Shown piece after piece: positions 15,127-22,671 of a DNA stretch of 32,961 bases (the first letter of the stretch is position 1; each line of letters opens with the position of its first letter). The DNA comes from Streptacidiphilus carbonis. GTDB lineage: Bacteria > Actinomycetota > Actinomycetes > Streptomycetales > Streptomycetaceae. Location of the stretch: positions 1-32,961 of the forward strand of contig NZ_BBPM01000073.1 in NCBI RefSeq assembly GCF_000787775.1. The letters run 5' to 3'. The notes beneath the pieces were generated by a model. The model had not been told where the DNA came from. It saw only the letters and a list, made by a program, of their open reading frames with translations, and made no database searches. The position numbers and the translations under genes are program-made.

Positions 15127-15921
15127 ATGGCGCACATGGACGGGTTCACCTACGGCTGGGTGAACCCCCTGCTGGCCTACCTGGTCGCGGTGATCGGCGC
15201 GGCGCTGGGACTGCGCTGCACCGTGCGGGCGCTGGACCTGCCCCCGGAACGGCGCCGCGGCTGGCTGTCCCTGGCCGCCTGCTCCATCGGCTGCGGCATC
15301 TGGACCATGCACTTCATCGCGATGCTGGGGTTCTCGGTCACCAGCGCCACCATCGTCTACAGCATCCCGCTCACCCTGGCCAGCCTGCTGCTGGCGATCG
15401 TGGTGGTCGGCATCGGCGTCTTCTACGTCGGCCACCGCCCGCCCGGGACGACCACGCTGCTGGTCGGCGGGGTGACGACCGGCGGCGGCGTCGCGGTGAT
15501 GCACTACCTGGGCATGTCCGCGATGGAGCTCAACGGCGCGGTCCACTACGACCCGGCGGTGGTGCTGCTCTCGGTGGCCATCGCCGTCCTCGCGGCCACC
15601 GCCGCGCTGTGGATGACCCTGAACATCCGCAAGCTGTGGGCGTCGCTGGCGGCCGCCCTGGTGGCCGGAGTGGCGGTGACCGCGATGCACTACACGGCGA
15701 TGCAGGCGGTCAGCGTCCGGCTCTCCGGGACCGCGCCCCGGGGCGGGGTCCCGGTCGGCGAGTTCATCCTCCCGGTGGCGGTGGGCATCGTGGTGTTCCT
15801 GACCGTGGCGGCCATCACCGTCGCCATGTCGCCGCGGGAGGGTGCCGGGGAGGCGCCGGCTGCGGCCCCCGCGGAGCGGATCCAGGTGGACCTGTTCGAG
15901 GGCAGGTTCCACGGCCGCTGA
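15127..15921 (+). CDS. MHYT-domain integral membrane sensor protein
   Basis: MHYT domains are membrane sensors proposed to bind copper and to detect oxygen, CO or NO. This 264-residue protein contains three motif copies: 'WTMHFIAM' (MH at 61-62), 'AVMHYLGM' (125-126) and 'TAMHYTAM' (187-188). They sit at the ends of paired helices, with about seven membrane segments in all. A short cytoplasmic tail follows ('IQVDLFEGRFHGR'). Unlike many proteobacterial relatives it has no GGDEF, EAL or kinase domain, so any output must pass through a partner. The strong terminator before it and the convergent HxlR gene 7 bp after it isolate it as a single gene. Confidence 0.9.
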   Translation: MAHMDGFTYGWVNPLLAYLVAVIGAALGLRCTVRALDLPPERRRGWLSLAACSIGCGIWTMHFIAMLGFSVTSATIVYSIPLTLASLLLAIVVVGIGVFYVGHRPPGTTTLLVGGVTTGGGVAVMHYLGMSAMELNGAVHYDPAVVLLSVAIAVLAATAALWMTLNIRKLWASLAAALVAGVAVTAMHYTAMQAVSVRLSGTAPRGGVPVGEFILPVAVGIVVFLTVAAITVAMSPREGAGEAPAAAPAERIQVDLFEGRFHGR

Positions 15922-15928
15922 GCCGTCG

Positions 15929-16261
15929 TCAGGCCGCTTCTTCGGTCCGGGACCGCGGCGGTTCGCGGGATTCGGTGACCGCGAGGCAGCGGTCGAAGCC
16001 CGCCACGGCCGGCCCCAGGGCGTCCCCGGCCGCGGTCAGCCGGTAGTGCACCAGCGGGGGCGGCCCGACTGCCAGTTCGCGTACCAGCAGCCCGGCCCGG
16101 ACCAGCTCGGACAGCCGGTTCGACAGCATCCGCGCGGTCAGCCTCGGCGCCGCGGCCCGCAACTGGTCGAAGCGGTCCTCCCCGCGCAGCAGCGCGGCCA
16201 GTACCGACAGCGTCCAGCGCTTCCCCAACAGCGCGAACAGCGCCGCCATCTCCTCGTTCAC
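15929..16261 (-). CDS. HxlR-family winged-helix regulator
   Basis: This 110-residue protein is a single HxlR/DUF24 winged helix. 'LLGKRWTLSVLAALLRG' is followed by 'RFDQLRAAAPRLTARMLSNR' and 'LSELVRAGLLVR'. A wing ends in 'VHYRLTAAGDAL'. The N-terminal Cys that makes many HxlR proteins redox-responsive is absent; the only Cys is near residue 91. The GTG at 16261 follows a TATGAT box directly, so the transcript is probably leaderless. The gene lies 30 bp after the QueA-like gene on the same strand. Confidence 0.88.
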   Translation of the reverse strand: MNEEMAALFALLGKRWTLSVLAALLRGEDRFDQLRAAAPRLTARMLSNRLSELVRAGLLVRELAVGPPPLVHYRLTAAGDALGPAVAGFDRCLAVTESREPPRSRTEEAA

Positions 16262-16267
16262 CCGTCG

Positions 16268-16295
16268 ATCATACGCTCCGTGTGCGTCCGGTCAC
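16268..16295 (-). promoter_or_regulatory. Promoter of the HxlR gene inside the end of the QueA-like gene
   Basis: On the minus strand GTGACC (16290-16295) and a perfect TATGAT (16268-16273) are 16 bp apart. The expected start of transcription, seven bases on, coincides with the GTG start at 16261. The -35 box overlaps the stop codon of the upstream gene. Confidence 0.6.
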
Positions 16296-17527
16296 CGGGA
16301 GAGGATCAGGTGCAGGTCGCCGAACTCGTGCCAGAGGTAGCGCTCGCGCAGCGCCTCGGCGTAACTGAGGTCGAGCAGCGGCCGTCCGGCGATCGCCTCC
16401 AGCATCAACAGGTGTGAGGCGCGCGGCTCATGAAGGCCCGTCAGTAGTCCGTCCACCACCCGCACCCCGCGCTCCGGGGTGATCACCAGCTCGGTCCAGC
16501 CCGACGCCGCCCGCAGCAGCCCGTCGCCGCCGTCGGCCCGGGCCGCCTCGGCGGCCTCGGCGGCGGACTCCAGCGCCCGCACCGCCGTCGTCCCCACCGC
16601 CACCACCCGCGAACCGGAGCTCCTGGCCGTCCGCACCGCCCGCGCGGTCGGCTCCGGAACCTCGAACCACTCGGCGTAGGGCGGTTCGTGGGACTCCAGC
16701 GAGGCCACCCCGGTGTGCAGGGTGATCGGCACGATCTGCACGCCCCGGCTCACCAGCCGGGTCACCAGCTCAGCGGTGAACGGCCGGGCCGCGCTGGGCA
16801 TCTCCGCCGATCCGCCGTGGACCTCGGCCGGCGGCCGGGCGAACACGGTCTGGTAGGCGGCGATCGGCCGGTCGGCGTCGGTGTACGCGTAGCGGATCGC
16901 CCGCCCGTGCGCCGCCAGGTAGGCCAGCGGATCGGCGACGGCGAACTCCGCCGCCCACAGCCGGGGCCCGACCCCCTCCAGCAGCCGCAGCGACGCCCCG
17001 CCGGCCAGCCGCACCGCGACCGCGCCGTCGCGGTGCTCGCGCTGCCGGGTGCTGCCGTGCCCGTCCGGTGTACGCAGCTCCACCACCCACCGGTGCCGGG
17101 ACCGCCGGGTCGAGAAGTGCACCACGACCTGCTCGCCGCTGCCGGCCACCTCGCCGTCGACCGCGGCGGGCAGGGTGGCCGAGACGTTCACCACCAGCAC
17201 GTCGCCGGCCCGCAGCAGCTGCGGCAGGTCCCGGAAGGCATGGTGACCGACCGTCAACCCGCCCTGCCGGTCCCGGCCCCCGAACAGCAGCCGGACGTCG
17301 TCCCGCCCCGCGTGGCCGCGCTCCTCCGGCGGCGCGCTCGCCTCCAGCTCGTCCGGCAGCTCGAACTCGTCCAGGCCGAAGCCGTCCAGGGCATCCACCG
17401 ACGGCGCCGGTGCGGCCAGATGCCCGGCCCGGTCCCCGCGCTTCCCGAGCCGCTTGCGGTCCTGCCCCGGCACCGGCTTCACATCCGTCCGCTGCACCGC
17501 CAGGTCCGCCGTCCGCTGCTGTGTCAT
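16292..17527 (-). CDS. queA: QueA-like protein (SAM:tRNA ribosyltransferase-isomerase family)
   Basis: QueA transfers the ribosyl part of S-adenosylmethionine to preQ1 in tRNA to make epoxyqueuosine. This 411-residue homologue has a ~50-residue N-terminal extension, then follows the family: 'FELPDELEASAPPEERG', 'AGDVLVVN', 'ITLHTG', 'VGTTAVRALES' and 'PRASHLLML'. The signature NNTRV-PARL of true QueA is replaced by 'NVSATLPAAV', so the conserved Arg is lost. The conserved C-terminal 'YRFFSYGD' is replaced by 'YLWHEFGD'. No other queuosine gene is nearby. Its ATG overlaps the stop of the SDR gene by one base (TGATG). It may be a divergent paralogue with another role. An in-frame start at 17539 is less likely. 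Confidence 0.85.
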   Translation of the reverse strand: MTQQRTADLAVQRTDVKPVPGQDRKRLGKRGDRAGHLAAPAPSVDALDGFGLDEFELPDELEASAPPEERGHAGRDDVRLLFGGRDRQGGLTVGHHAFRDLPQLLRAGDVLVVNVSATLPAAVDGEVAGSGEQVVVHFSTRRSRHRWVVELRTPDGHGSTRQREHRDGAVAVRLAGGASLRLLEGVGPRLWAAEFAVADPLAYLAAHGRAIRYAYTDADRPIAAYQTVFARPPAEVHGGSAEMPSAARPFTAELVTRLVSRGVQIVPITLHTGVASLESHEPPYAEWFEVPEPTARAVRTARSSGSRVVAVGTTAVRALESAAEAAEAARADGGDGLLRAASGWTELVITPERGVRVVDGLLTGLHEPRASHLLMLEAIAGRPLLDLSYAEALRERYLWHEFGDLHLILSR

Positions 17528-18225
17528 CACCGGGTCCACTCCTTCGCCGTCCGCCCCGACACCGAGTACCGTCCGCTCGCCGCCCCGCTGCCGATCAGCT
17601 CCAGCAGCGCCGGGACGGCGCCCTCCTCCGGCAGCGGCCGTCCGCTGTCGTCGTCATCCGGCACCGCCGCCGCGTACATCGCGGTGCGCATGTCGCCCGG
17701 GTCCACCGACCACACCCGCAGCGCCGGTTCCTCCTGGGCCAGCACCGCGGACCAGTGGTCGAGTGCCGCCTTGCTCGCCCCGTAGCCGCCCCAGGTCTCG
17801 TAGGCCTCGACGGCCGCGTCCGAGCTGATGTTCAGCACCGCCCCACCGGACTCCCGGAGCAACGGCAGCGCCTCCTGCACCAGGCCCAGCGGCGCGACCG
17901 TGTTCACCGTCAGCGCCTCGGCGAATCCCGTCAACGACTGCTCGGCCAACGGCACCAGCGGTTCCGCGCCGAGCACACTGGCGTTGTTCACCAGCAGGTC
18001 GATTCCGCCCAACCCCTGTGCGGCCGAGACCAGTTCGGCCCGGTGCGCGGGGTCGGCCACATCCCCGGGCAGTGCCACCACCGGGCCCTCCAGCTCCGCC
18101 GCGAGCGCGCCCAGCGCCTCCGCGCCGCGGGCGTCCAGCACCAACGACCAGCCCTCCGCGGCGAGCGCCCGGGCCAGCGCCCGTCCCAGCCCCCGTGAAG
18201 CCCCGGTCACCACTGCGACAGCCAT
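17527..18225 (-). CDS. SDR-family oxidoreductase coupled to the QueA-like gene
   Basis: This 232-residue short-chain dehydrogenase has the cofactor motif 'TGASRGLG' near the N-terminus, 'LVNNASVLG', catalytic Ser in 'LNISSDAAV', and the Tyr-x3-Lys pair in 'YGASK'. The 'SVDPGDMRTAMYAA' loop is typical of small-molecule or sugar SDRs. I chose the ATG at 18225 because AAGGAG lies five bases upstream; the GTG at 18231 would be too close to it. It is first in the operon, and its stop overlaps the next start, so a joint function with the QueA-like protein is likely. The substrate is unknown. Confidence 0.88.
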   Translation of the reverse strand: MAVAVVTGASRGLGRALARALAAEGWSLVLDARGAEALGALAAELEGPVVALPGDVADPAHRAELVSAAQGLGGIDLLVNNASVLGAEPLVPLAEQSLTGFAEALTVNTVAPLGLVQEALPLLRESGGAVLNISSDAAVEAYETWGGYGASKAALDHWSAVLAQEEPALRVWSVDPGDMRTAMYAAAVPDDDDSGRPLPEEGAVPALLELIGSGAASGRYSVSGRTAKEWTR

Positions 18226-18338
18226 GTCCACTCCTTGGTCGGTCGCTTCTCTGCGAACTTCCTGTCTTCCGCCTCCGACGGTAGGCAGGACCGACCGGGC
18301 CGTACCTCGGTCGTCGGGCAGCCGTAGGGCGGGCCCTT

Positions 18339-18349
18339 GGACCTAGTCC
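18339..18349. promoter_or_regulatory. GGAC-CTA-GTCC dyad between SDR and histidine kinase
   Basis: A dyad within TTGGACCTAGTCCCCC lies about 70 bp before the kinase start and 114 bp before the SDR start. It loosely resembles the palindromes bound by NarL/DevR-type regulators. It could serve either gene. Confidence 0.25.
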
Positions 18350-18415
18350 CCCGGACCCGGGCCGCCCCCTCCTCCGCCCGATGCCCGACGATCACCCCGG
18401 CGGTACCGTGACGGC

Positions 18416-19561
18416 ATGACCGACGACGAACCCTGCCTGGGCGGCATCGAGGCGATCAGCTCCGCGGTGCTGGCGATGAGCCGGCACCTGGAGGTGCGCG
18501 AGGTGCTGCAGCGCATCGTCGCGTCGGCCCGCAGCCTGGTCGGCGCCGAGTACGCGGCCCTGGGCGTCCCCGACGACCATGGCGGCTTCGCCCAGTTCGT
18601 GGTGGACGGCATCAGCGACGCCCAGTGGCGCGCCATCGGGCCGCTGCCGCGGCAGCACGGCATCCTGGCCGCGATGCTCAAGGACACGGCCCCGCAGCGG
18701 CTCGCCGACGTCCGCGACGACCCCCGCTTCGGCGGCTGGCCGGACGCCCACCCGGACATGAGCGCCTTCCTCGGCGTCCCGATCCTGGACGGGGACGACA
18801 TCATCGGGGCGCTCTTTCTCGCGAACAAGAGCGCCCCGGGGTCCTCCTTCACCTCCCACGACGAGCACCTGCTGCGGATCCTCGCCGCCCACGCCGCCAT
18901 CGCGCTCACCAACGCCCGCCTCTACGAGCGCAGCCGCGAACTCACCCTGGCGGGCGAGCGGGCCCGGATCGCGCACGACCTGCACGACGCGGTCTCGCAG
19001 AAGCTGTTCTCGCTGCGGCTGACCGCCCAGGCGGCCTCCGCCCTGGTCACCCGGGATCCGGACCGGGCCCGCGCCGAACTGGCCGAGGTCTCCCGGCTGG
19101 CCGCCGAGGCCGCCGAGGAGCTGCGCGGGGTCGTCGTCGAACTGCGCCCGGCCGCGCTGGACGAGGACGGCCTGCTGCCGACCCTCACCTCCCAGATCGA
19201 GGTGCTGGACCGGGCCCACGCCGCCCGGGTCAGCTTCACCCACACCCGGGTCCGCGCGCTGCCGTCGGCCCAGGAGGCCGCGGTGCTGCGGGTGGCCCAG
19301 GAGGCGCTGCACAACGCCCTGCGCCACTCCGGTGCCACGGCGGTGCGGGTGGAGCTGCACCCGGCCGCCGCGGGCTGGGGCGCGGTGCTGACCGTCGCCG
19401 ACGACGGGACCGGATTCGCCCCGGCCGAGGTACGCCGGGCCGGCCGGCACCTCGGCCTGGTGTCCATGCGCGACCGCGCCGCCGGAGTCGGCGGCACCCT
19501 GCGGATCGAGTCGGCCCCCGGCGAGGGGACCGTGGTGGTACTGGAGGTACCCGGTGGCTGA
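18416..19561 (+). CDS. GAF-domain sensor histidine kinase (DevS/NarX-like)
   Basis: This 381-residue cytosolic kinase has one GAF domain (about 18-168) containing 'AHPDMSAFLGVPI', like the GAF-A of mycobacterial DevS/DosT. A HisKA_3 dimerisation helix follows, 'ERARIAHDLHDAVSQKLFS', where His190 should be phosphorylated. The HATPase domain has the N-box around Asn300 ('EALHNALRHS') and 'DDGTGF'. No membrane helix is present, so the signal is intracellular; His112 could bind a cofactor, which is speculative. The response regulator gene overlaps its last eight bases. Confidence 0.93.
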   Translation: MTDDEPCLGGIEAISSAVLAMSRHLEVREVLQRIVASARSLVGAEYAALGVPDDHGGFAQFVVDGISDAQWRAIGPLPRQHGILAAMLKDTAPQRLADVRDDPRFGGWPDAHPDMSAFLGVPILDGDDIIGALFLANKSAPGSSFTSHDEHLLRILAAHAAIALTNARLYERSRELTLAGERARIAHDLHDAVSQKLFSLRLTAQAASALVTRDPDRARAELAEVSRLAAEAAEELRGVVVELRPAALDEDGLLPTLTSQIEVLDRAHAARVSFTHTRVRALPSAQEAAVLRVAQEALHNALRHSGATAVRVELHPAAAGWGAVLTVADDGTGFAPAEVRRAGRHLGLVSMRDRAAGVGGTLRIESAPGEGTVVVLEVPGG

Positions 19562-20216
19562 CAGCCCGAACACCCCGCCCAGGCGCATCACCGTGCTGCT
19601 GGTCGACGACCACCAGGTGGTCCGCCGCGGCCTGCGCACCTTCCTGGAGGTCCAGGACGACATCGAGGTCGTCGGCGAGGCCTCGGACGGGGCCGAGGGC
19701 GTGGAGCGCGCCGAGGAGCTGCACCCCGACGTGGTGCTGATGGACGTGAAGATGCCCGGCACCGACGGCATCGAGGCGCTGCGCATCCTCAAGGAGCGCG
19801 GCAACCCGGCCCGGGTGCTGGTGGTGACCAGCTTCACCGAGCACCGCACCGTGGTCCCGGCGCTCCGGGCCGGCGCGGCCGGCTACGTCTACAAGGACGT
19901 CGACCCGGAGGCCCTGGCCGGTGCGATCCGCTCGGTGCACGCCGGGCATGTGCTGCTTCAGCCGGAACTGGCCGGCGCGCTGCTCGCGGACGACTCCCCG
20001 CGGGGCCCGCAGGGGCGGGGCGGCACCCTGACCGAGCGCGAGCAGGAGGTGCTGGGCCACATCGCGGACGGCCGTTCCAACCGTGAGATCGCCCGGGCAC
20101 TGCATCTGTCCGAGAAGACGGTGAAGACCCATGTCTCGAACATCCTGATGAAACTGGACCTGGCCGATCGCACCCAGGCGGCGCTCTGGGCGGTCCGCAA
20201 CGGCGCGACCCGGTAG
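19554..20216 (+). CDS. NarL/LuxR-family response regulator
   Basis: This 220-residue regulator has a receiver domain (about 11-128) with acidic residues in 'LLVDDHQVV', phosphoacceptor Asp64 in 'VVLMDVKMPG', Thr/Ser in 'VVTSFTEH' and Lys in 'YVYKDVD'. A LuxR-type helix-turn-helix (about 156-215) follows, with 'LTEREQEVLGHIADGRSNRE' and 'KTVKTHVSNIL'. The GTG at 19554 lies after GGAGG and inside the kinase gene, a translational coupling typical of cognate pairs. The receiver resembles LiaR-type regulators of envelope stress. Confidence 0.94.
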   Translation: MADSPNTPPRRITVLLVDDHQVVRRGLRTFLEVQDDIEVVGEASDGAEGVERAEELHPDVVLMDVKMPGTDGIEALRILKERGNPARVLVVTSFTEHRTVVPALRAGAAGYVYKDVDPEALAGAIRSVHAGHVLLQPELAGALLADDSPRGPQGRGGTLTEREQEVLGHIADGRSNREIARALHLSEKTVKTHVSNILMKLDLADRTQAALWAVRNGATR

Positions 20217-20320
20217 GACAGTCGGACGAACGCCAGGGCGCACAGGGCGTGAACGGGCCGAACGGGGGAGTGAAGAGCTGACTTGCGCACCAGTCACATC
20301 AACCCGAAAGAGTGTCAAAA

Positions 20321-20390
20321 GGTGAACTCACCGGGTCGTTGTCCCTAGCCTCCACGACGAAGTGCCCGACACCGGACTGCGGTGCCGGGC
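20321..20390 (+). promoter_or_regulatory. Dyad and leader hairpin upstream of the chaplin
   Basis: GGTGA-AC-TCACC (20321-20332) is a dyad. Nearer the gene, 20364-20374 pairs with 20380-20390 with one A:C mismatch, giving a hairpin that ends just before the AAGGAGG ribosome binding site (20397-20403). The hairpin may affect translation or mRNA stability of this surface protein. Confidence 0.4.
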
Positions 20391-20411
20391 CCGCTCAAGG
20401 AGGACACAGAA

Positions 20412-20648
20412 ATGAACGTTCGCAAGGGTGCTCTCATCGCCACCGCAGCGGGTGCCGCCGTCCTGGCCGGCGCCGGCGCCGCCTCGGCGCAGTCGACCGC
20501 GGCCGGCCACAGCGAGGGCTCGCCCGGCGTCGGATCGGGCAACACCATCCAGGTCCCGGTCCACATCCCGGTGAACGTCTGCGGCAACACCGTCAACGTC
20601 ATCGGCCTCCTCAACCCGGCCCACGCCGACTGCTGCCAGAACAACTGA
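20412..20648 (+). CDS. chpE: Short chaplin, probable ChpE orthologue
   Basis: Chaplins are secreted hydrophobic proteins that assemble into amyloid films and coat aerial hyphae and spores. This 78-residue protein has a Sec signal peptide ending 'GAASA' (cleavage after about 26). One chaplin domain follows, 'SPGVGSGNTIQVPVHIPVNV' then 'CGNTVNVIGLLNPA'. It has no LPXTG sorting signal, so it is of the short, non-anchored class. Cysteines are at 57, 74 and 75, whereas chaplins normally have two, and S. coelicolor ChpE, as I recall, has none. The ATG at 20412 follows AAGGAGG. The symbol rests on remembered gene order. Confidence 0.85.
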   Translation: MNVRKGALIATAAGAAVLAGAGAASAQSTAAGHSEGSPGVGSGNTIQVPVHIPVNVCGNTVNVIGLLNPAHADCCQNN

Positions 20649-20661
20649 CGGCCCCACCCCC

Positions 20662-20690
20662 GCCCCCGCCGTAGACCGAACCGCGGGGGC
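20662..20690. terminator. Hairpin terminator after the chaplin gene
   Basis: GCCCCCGC (20662-20669) pairs with GCGGGGGC (20683-20690), 14 bases after the chaplin stop. Confidence 0.65.
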
Positions 20691-20756
20691 TGGGAGTGTT
20701 TTCGGGTGCGCCCCTGATGGTGCGACTTGCTCACAGCGGTTCAGTCGCAGCCCCAT

Positions 20757-20784
20757 GGGAGCGCGGGGAACTGCGCGACCAGCC
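20757..20784 (+). repeat. Half-copy of the interspersed stem-loop repeat
   Basis: These 28 bases match 5931-5958 at 23 positions, and all five differences are transitions. The complementary right arm (CAGTTCCCCGCGCC type) is not present before the next gene ends at 20813, so the element is truncated. Confidence 0.5.
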
Positions 20785-20812
20785 GTGCACACGCCGCAGC
20801 CGACGACGGCCG

Positions 20813-21628
20813 CTAGAACGCATCCCGGGCCGGCTCGTCCACCATGGCGTTGTACGCGGCCACCGCCGCCCGCCGAGCCGCCCTTTCCAACGGCCGCATC
20901 GCGGCCTCCCGCGCGGCCATCTCCCCGGCACTCACCGCCGCCCCGGCGGTGCCCGCGGCGAGCGCCAGCAGCCCCCGCACCTGCCGGGCCGACTGCAGCA
21001 CCCGCACCGCCCGCGGCTGGTACCCCGGTGCCAGCAGCTCGGGTTGGCGCTGCTTCCGGTAGGCCTCCAGCGCCCGCTGCACCTCCGGGCCGCCGCCGGC
21101 CACGTCCAGCCGCACCAGCAGCTCCGTCGCCTCCCGCAGCATCTGTGCCAGCTCGCGCTCGGCATCCCGCAACTGCGGGACATCGGCGGGGGTCCCGGCC
21201 TCCACGGGTGACGTATGCCACACCACCCGGACCAACTGGTCGCCCACCGGCCCGTGCCGCACCACCTCCGGCACCAGTCCCAGCGACACCGCACCCACGG
21301 TCAGCACCGCCTCCCCGGCCGGCAGTGCCACCTCGTTGAAGCGGGCCGGACCGGTCAGCCCGAGCGGATGCCCGGGCGCCGGCAGCGCCAGCCGAAAGCC
21401 CGTCACCCCCTCGGCCCGCAACCGACCCAGGGCCAGCGTCAGACCCGCCCCGACCGCCCCGGTTATCCCCTCCACGGCATGCGCGTCGTCGCGGCCCCTG
21501 ATCCCCTCGCCCGCGTGGTCGGGTGAGGCGAAGCCGCCGAGCCAGGCGTTGCCCCAGGCAACGAGACGCCCCGAGCGGGGCTCGTCGAATCGGTCATCGG
21601 GACGGCTTTCGCCGGTGTTCTGCGCCAT
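20813..21628 (-). CDS. Conserved hypothetical protein (271 aa)
   Basis: This soluble, Ala/Leu/Arg-rich 271-residue protein has no signal peptide or clear membrane helix. The N-terminal half ('LVAWGNAWLGGFASPDHAGE') looks like mixed alpha/beta. The C-terminal half, from about 160, is strongly helical ('RDAERELAQMLREATELLVR'), with likely coiled-coil character and an Ala-rich end. I do not recognise a family, but codon use and length indicate a genuine gene. It is divergent from the orphan ABC ATPase, and a nested inverted repeat nine bases upstream of its start lies in the shared region. Confidence 0.8.
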   Translation of the reverse strand: MAQNTGESRPDDRFDEPRSGRLVAWGNAWLGGFASPDHAGEGIRGRDDAHAVEGITGAVGAGLTLALGRLRAEGVTGFRLALPAPGHPLGLTGPARFNEVALPAGEAVLTVGAVSLGLVPEVVRHGPVGDQLVRVVWHTSPVEAGTPADVPQLRDAERELAQMLREATELLVRLDVAGGGPEVQRALEAYRKQRQPELLAPGYQPRAVRVLQSARQVRGLLALAAGTAGAAVSAGEMAAREAAMRPLERAARRAAVAAYNAMVDEPARDAF

Positions 21629-21636
21629 GGGGCAAG

Positions 21637-21716
21637 CCTACGGAGAAGTCGCACACTTCCGTGGCGTAGGTTTTCCCTCGACGTCACAAGACATGGCAGT
21701 CTCAAGACAAGGCAGT
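21637..21716. promoter_or_regulatory. Nested inverted repeat and direct repeats in a divergent promoter region
   Basis: CCTACG (21637-21642) pairs with CGTAGG (21665-21670), enclosing GAAGT/ACTTC around CGCAC. Further on, CAAGACATGGCAGT (21687-21700) recurs as CAAGACAAGGCAGT (21703-21716), one mismatch in 14 and a 16-bp period. These lie between the hypothetical gene (minus) and the ABC ATPase (plus). Confidence 0.45.
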
Positions 21717-21731
21717 GGGGAAGGCGTACGC

Positions 21732-22523
21732 ATGAGCGACGTGCTCGAGCTGGTGGACGTATCCGTGGTCCGGGACGGACGCGCGCTGGTGGAGCAGGTG
21801 TCCTGGTCGGTCGCCGAAGGCGAGCGCTGGGTGATCCTCGGACCCAACGGCGCGGGGAAGACCACCCTGCTGCAGATCGCCTCCTCCTACCTCTTCCCCT
21901 CCACCGGCACCGCCGCGATCCTCGGCGAGAAGCTGGGCAGCGTCGACGTCTTCGATCTGCGCCCCAGGATCGGCCTGGCCGGCGCCGCCATGATCGACAA
22001 GCTGCCGCGCCGGCAGACCGTGCTGGACACCGTCCTCACCGCCGCCTACGGCATGACCGCCACCTGGCGCGAGCAGTACGAGACCTCCGACGAGTCGCGG
22101 GCCCGGCTGCTGCTCGACCTGCTCGGCATGGCCGAGTACACCGACCGCAGGTTCGGCACGCTGTCCGAGGGCGAGCGCAAGCGCACCCTGATCGCCCGCG
22201 CGCTGATGACCGACCCGGAACTGCTGCTGCTGGACGAGCCCGCGGCCGGCCTGGACCTGGGCGGCCGCGAGGACCTGGTCCGCCGGCTCGGCGCGCTGGC
22301 CCGCGACCCCAAGGCTCCGGCGATGGTGATGGTCACCCACCATGTCGAGGAGATCGCGGAGGGCTTCTCCCACGTCCTGATGATCCGGCAGGGCAAGGTG
22401 CTGGCCGCCGGCACCATCGACGACACCCTCACCGCCCGCAACCTCTCGCTCTGCTTCGGCCTCCCGCTCACCCTGGAGCGCCACGGCGACCGCTGGTCCG
22501 CCCGCGGCCTGCCGATGGGCTGA
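21732..22523 (+). CDS. Stand-alone ABC transporter ATP-binding protein
   Basis: This 263-residue ATPase has Walker A 'GPNGAGKTT', a Q-loop region, signature 'LSEGERKRTLIARAL' with Glu in place of the usual second Gly, Walker B 'LLLLDEPAAGLD' and switch His in 'VTHHVEEI'. No permease gene is adjacent on either side, so it is an orphan, perhaps serving a distant permease or a non-transport role as in ABC-F-like or YlmA-type proteins. It has only one ATPase domain. The ATG at 21732 has a GGGGAAGG tract upstream. Confidence 0.9.
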   Translation: MSDVLELVDVSVVRDGRALVEQVSWSVAEGERWVILGPNGAGKTTLLQIASSYLFPSTGTAAILGEKLGSVDVFDLRPRIGLAGAAMIDKLPRRQTVLDTVLTAAYGMTATWREQYETSDESRARLLLDLLGMAEYTDRRFGTLSEGERKRTLIARALMTDPELLLLDEPAAGLDLGGREDLVRRLGALARDPKAPAMVMVTHHVEEIAEGFSHVLMIRQGKVLAAGTIDDTLTARNLSLCFGLPLTLERHGDRWSARGLPMG

Positions 22524-22671
22524 GGCCTGCCGACGGGCTGAAGCCGTCCGGCCCGGCCGCCCCACCCGGACGCCCCACCCGTCCGCCGCACGCATCCTTC
22601 ACAACGTCAACATCCGGACTACCTGCGCAAAGCCCTCTCCACGGACCCCTCCCCGCCCCTACCATGAGGGT

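Noticed and set aside
13317-15149. Long minus-strand frame opposite the FHA-ABC gene
   Set aside because: A shadow frame with a His/Asp/Gln-rich biased composition, crossing a strong terminator and the start of the MHYT region.
18416-20216. Definite DosR-type hypoxia regulon
   Set aside because: The kinase has only one GAF domain and the regulator looks more LiaR-like; the nearby dyad is too short to assign.
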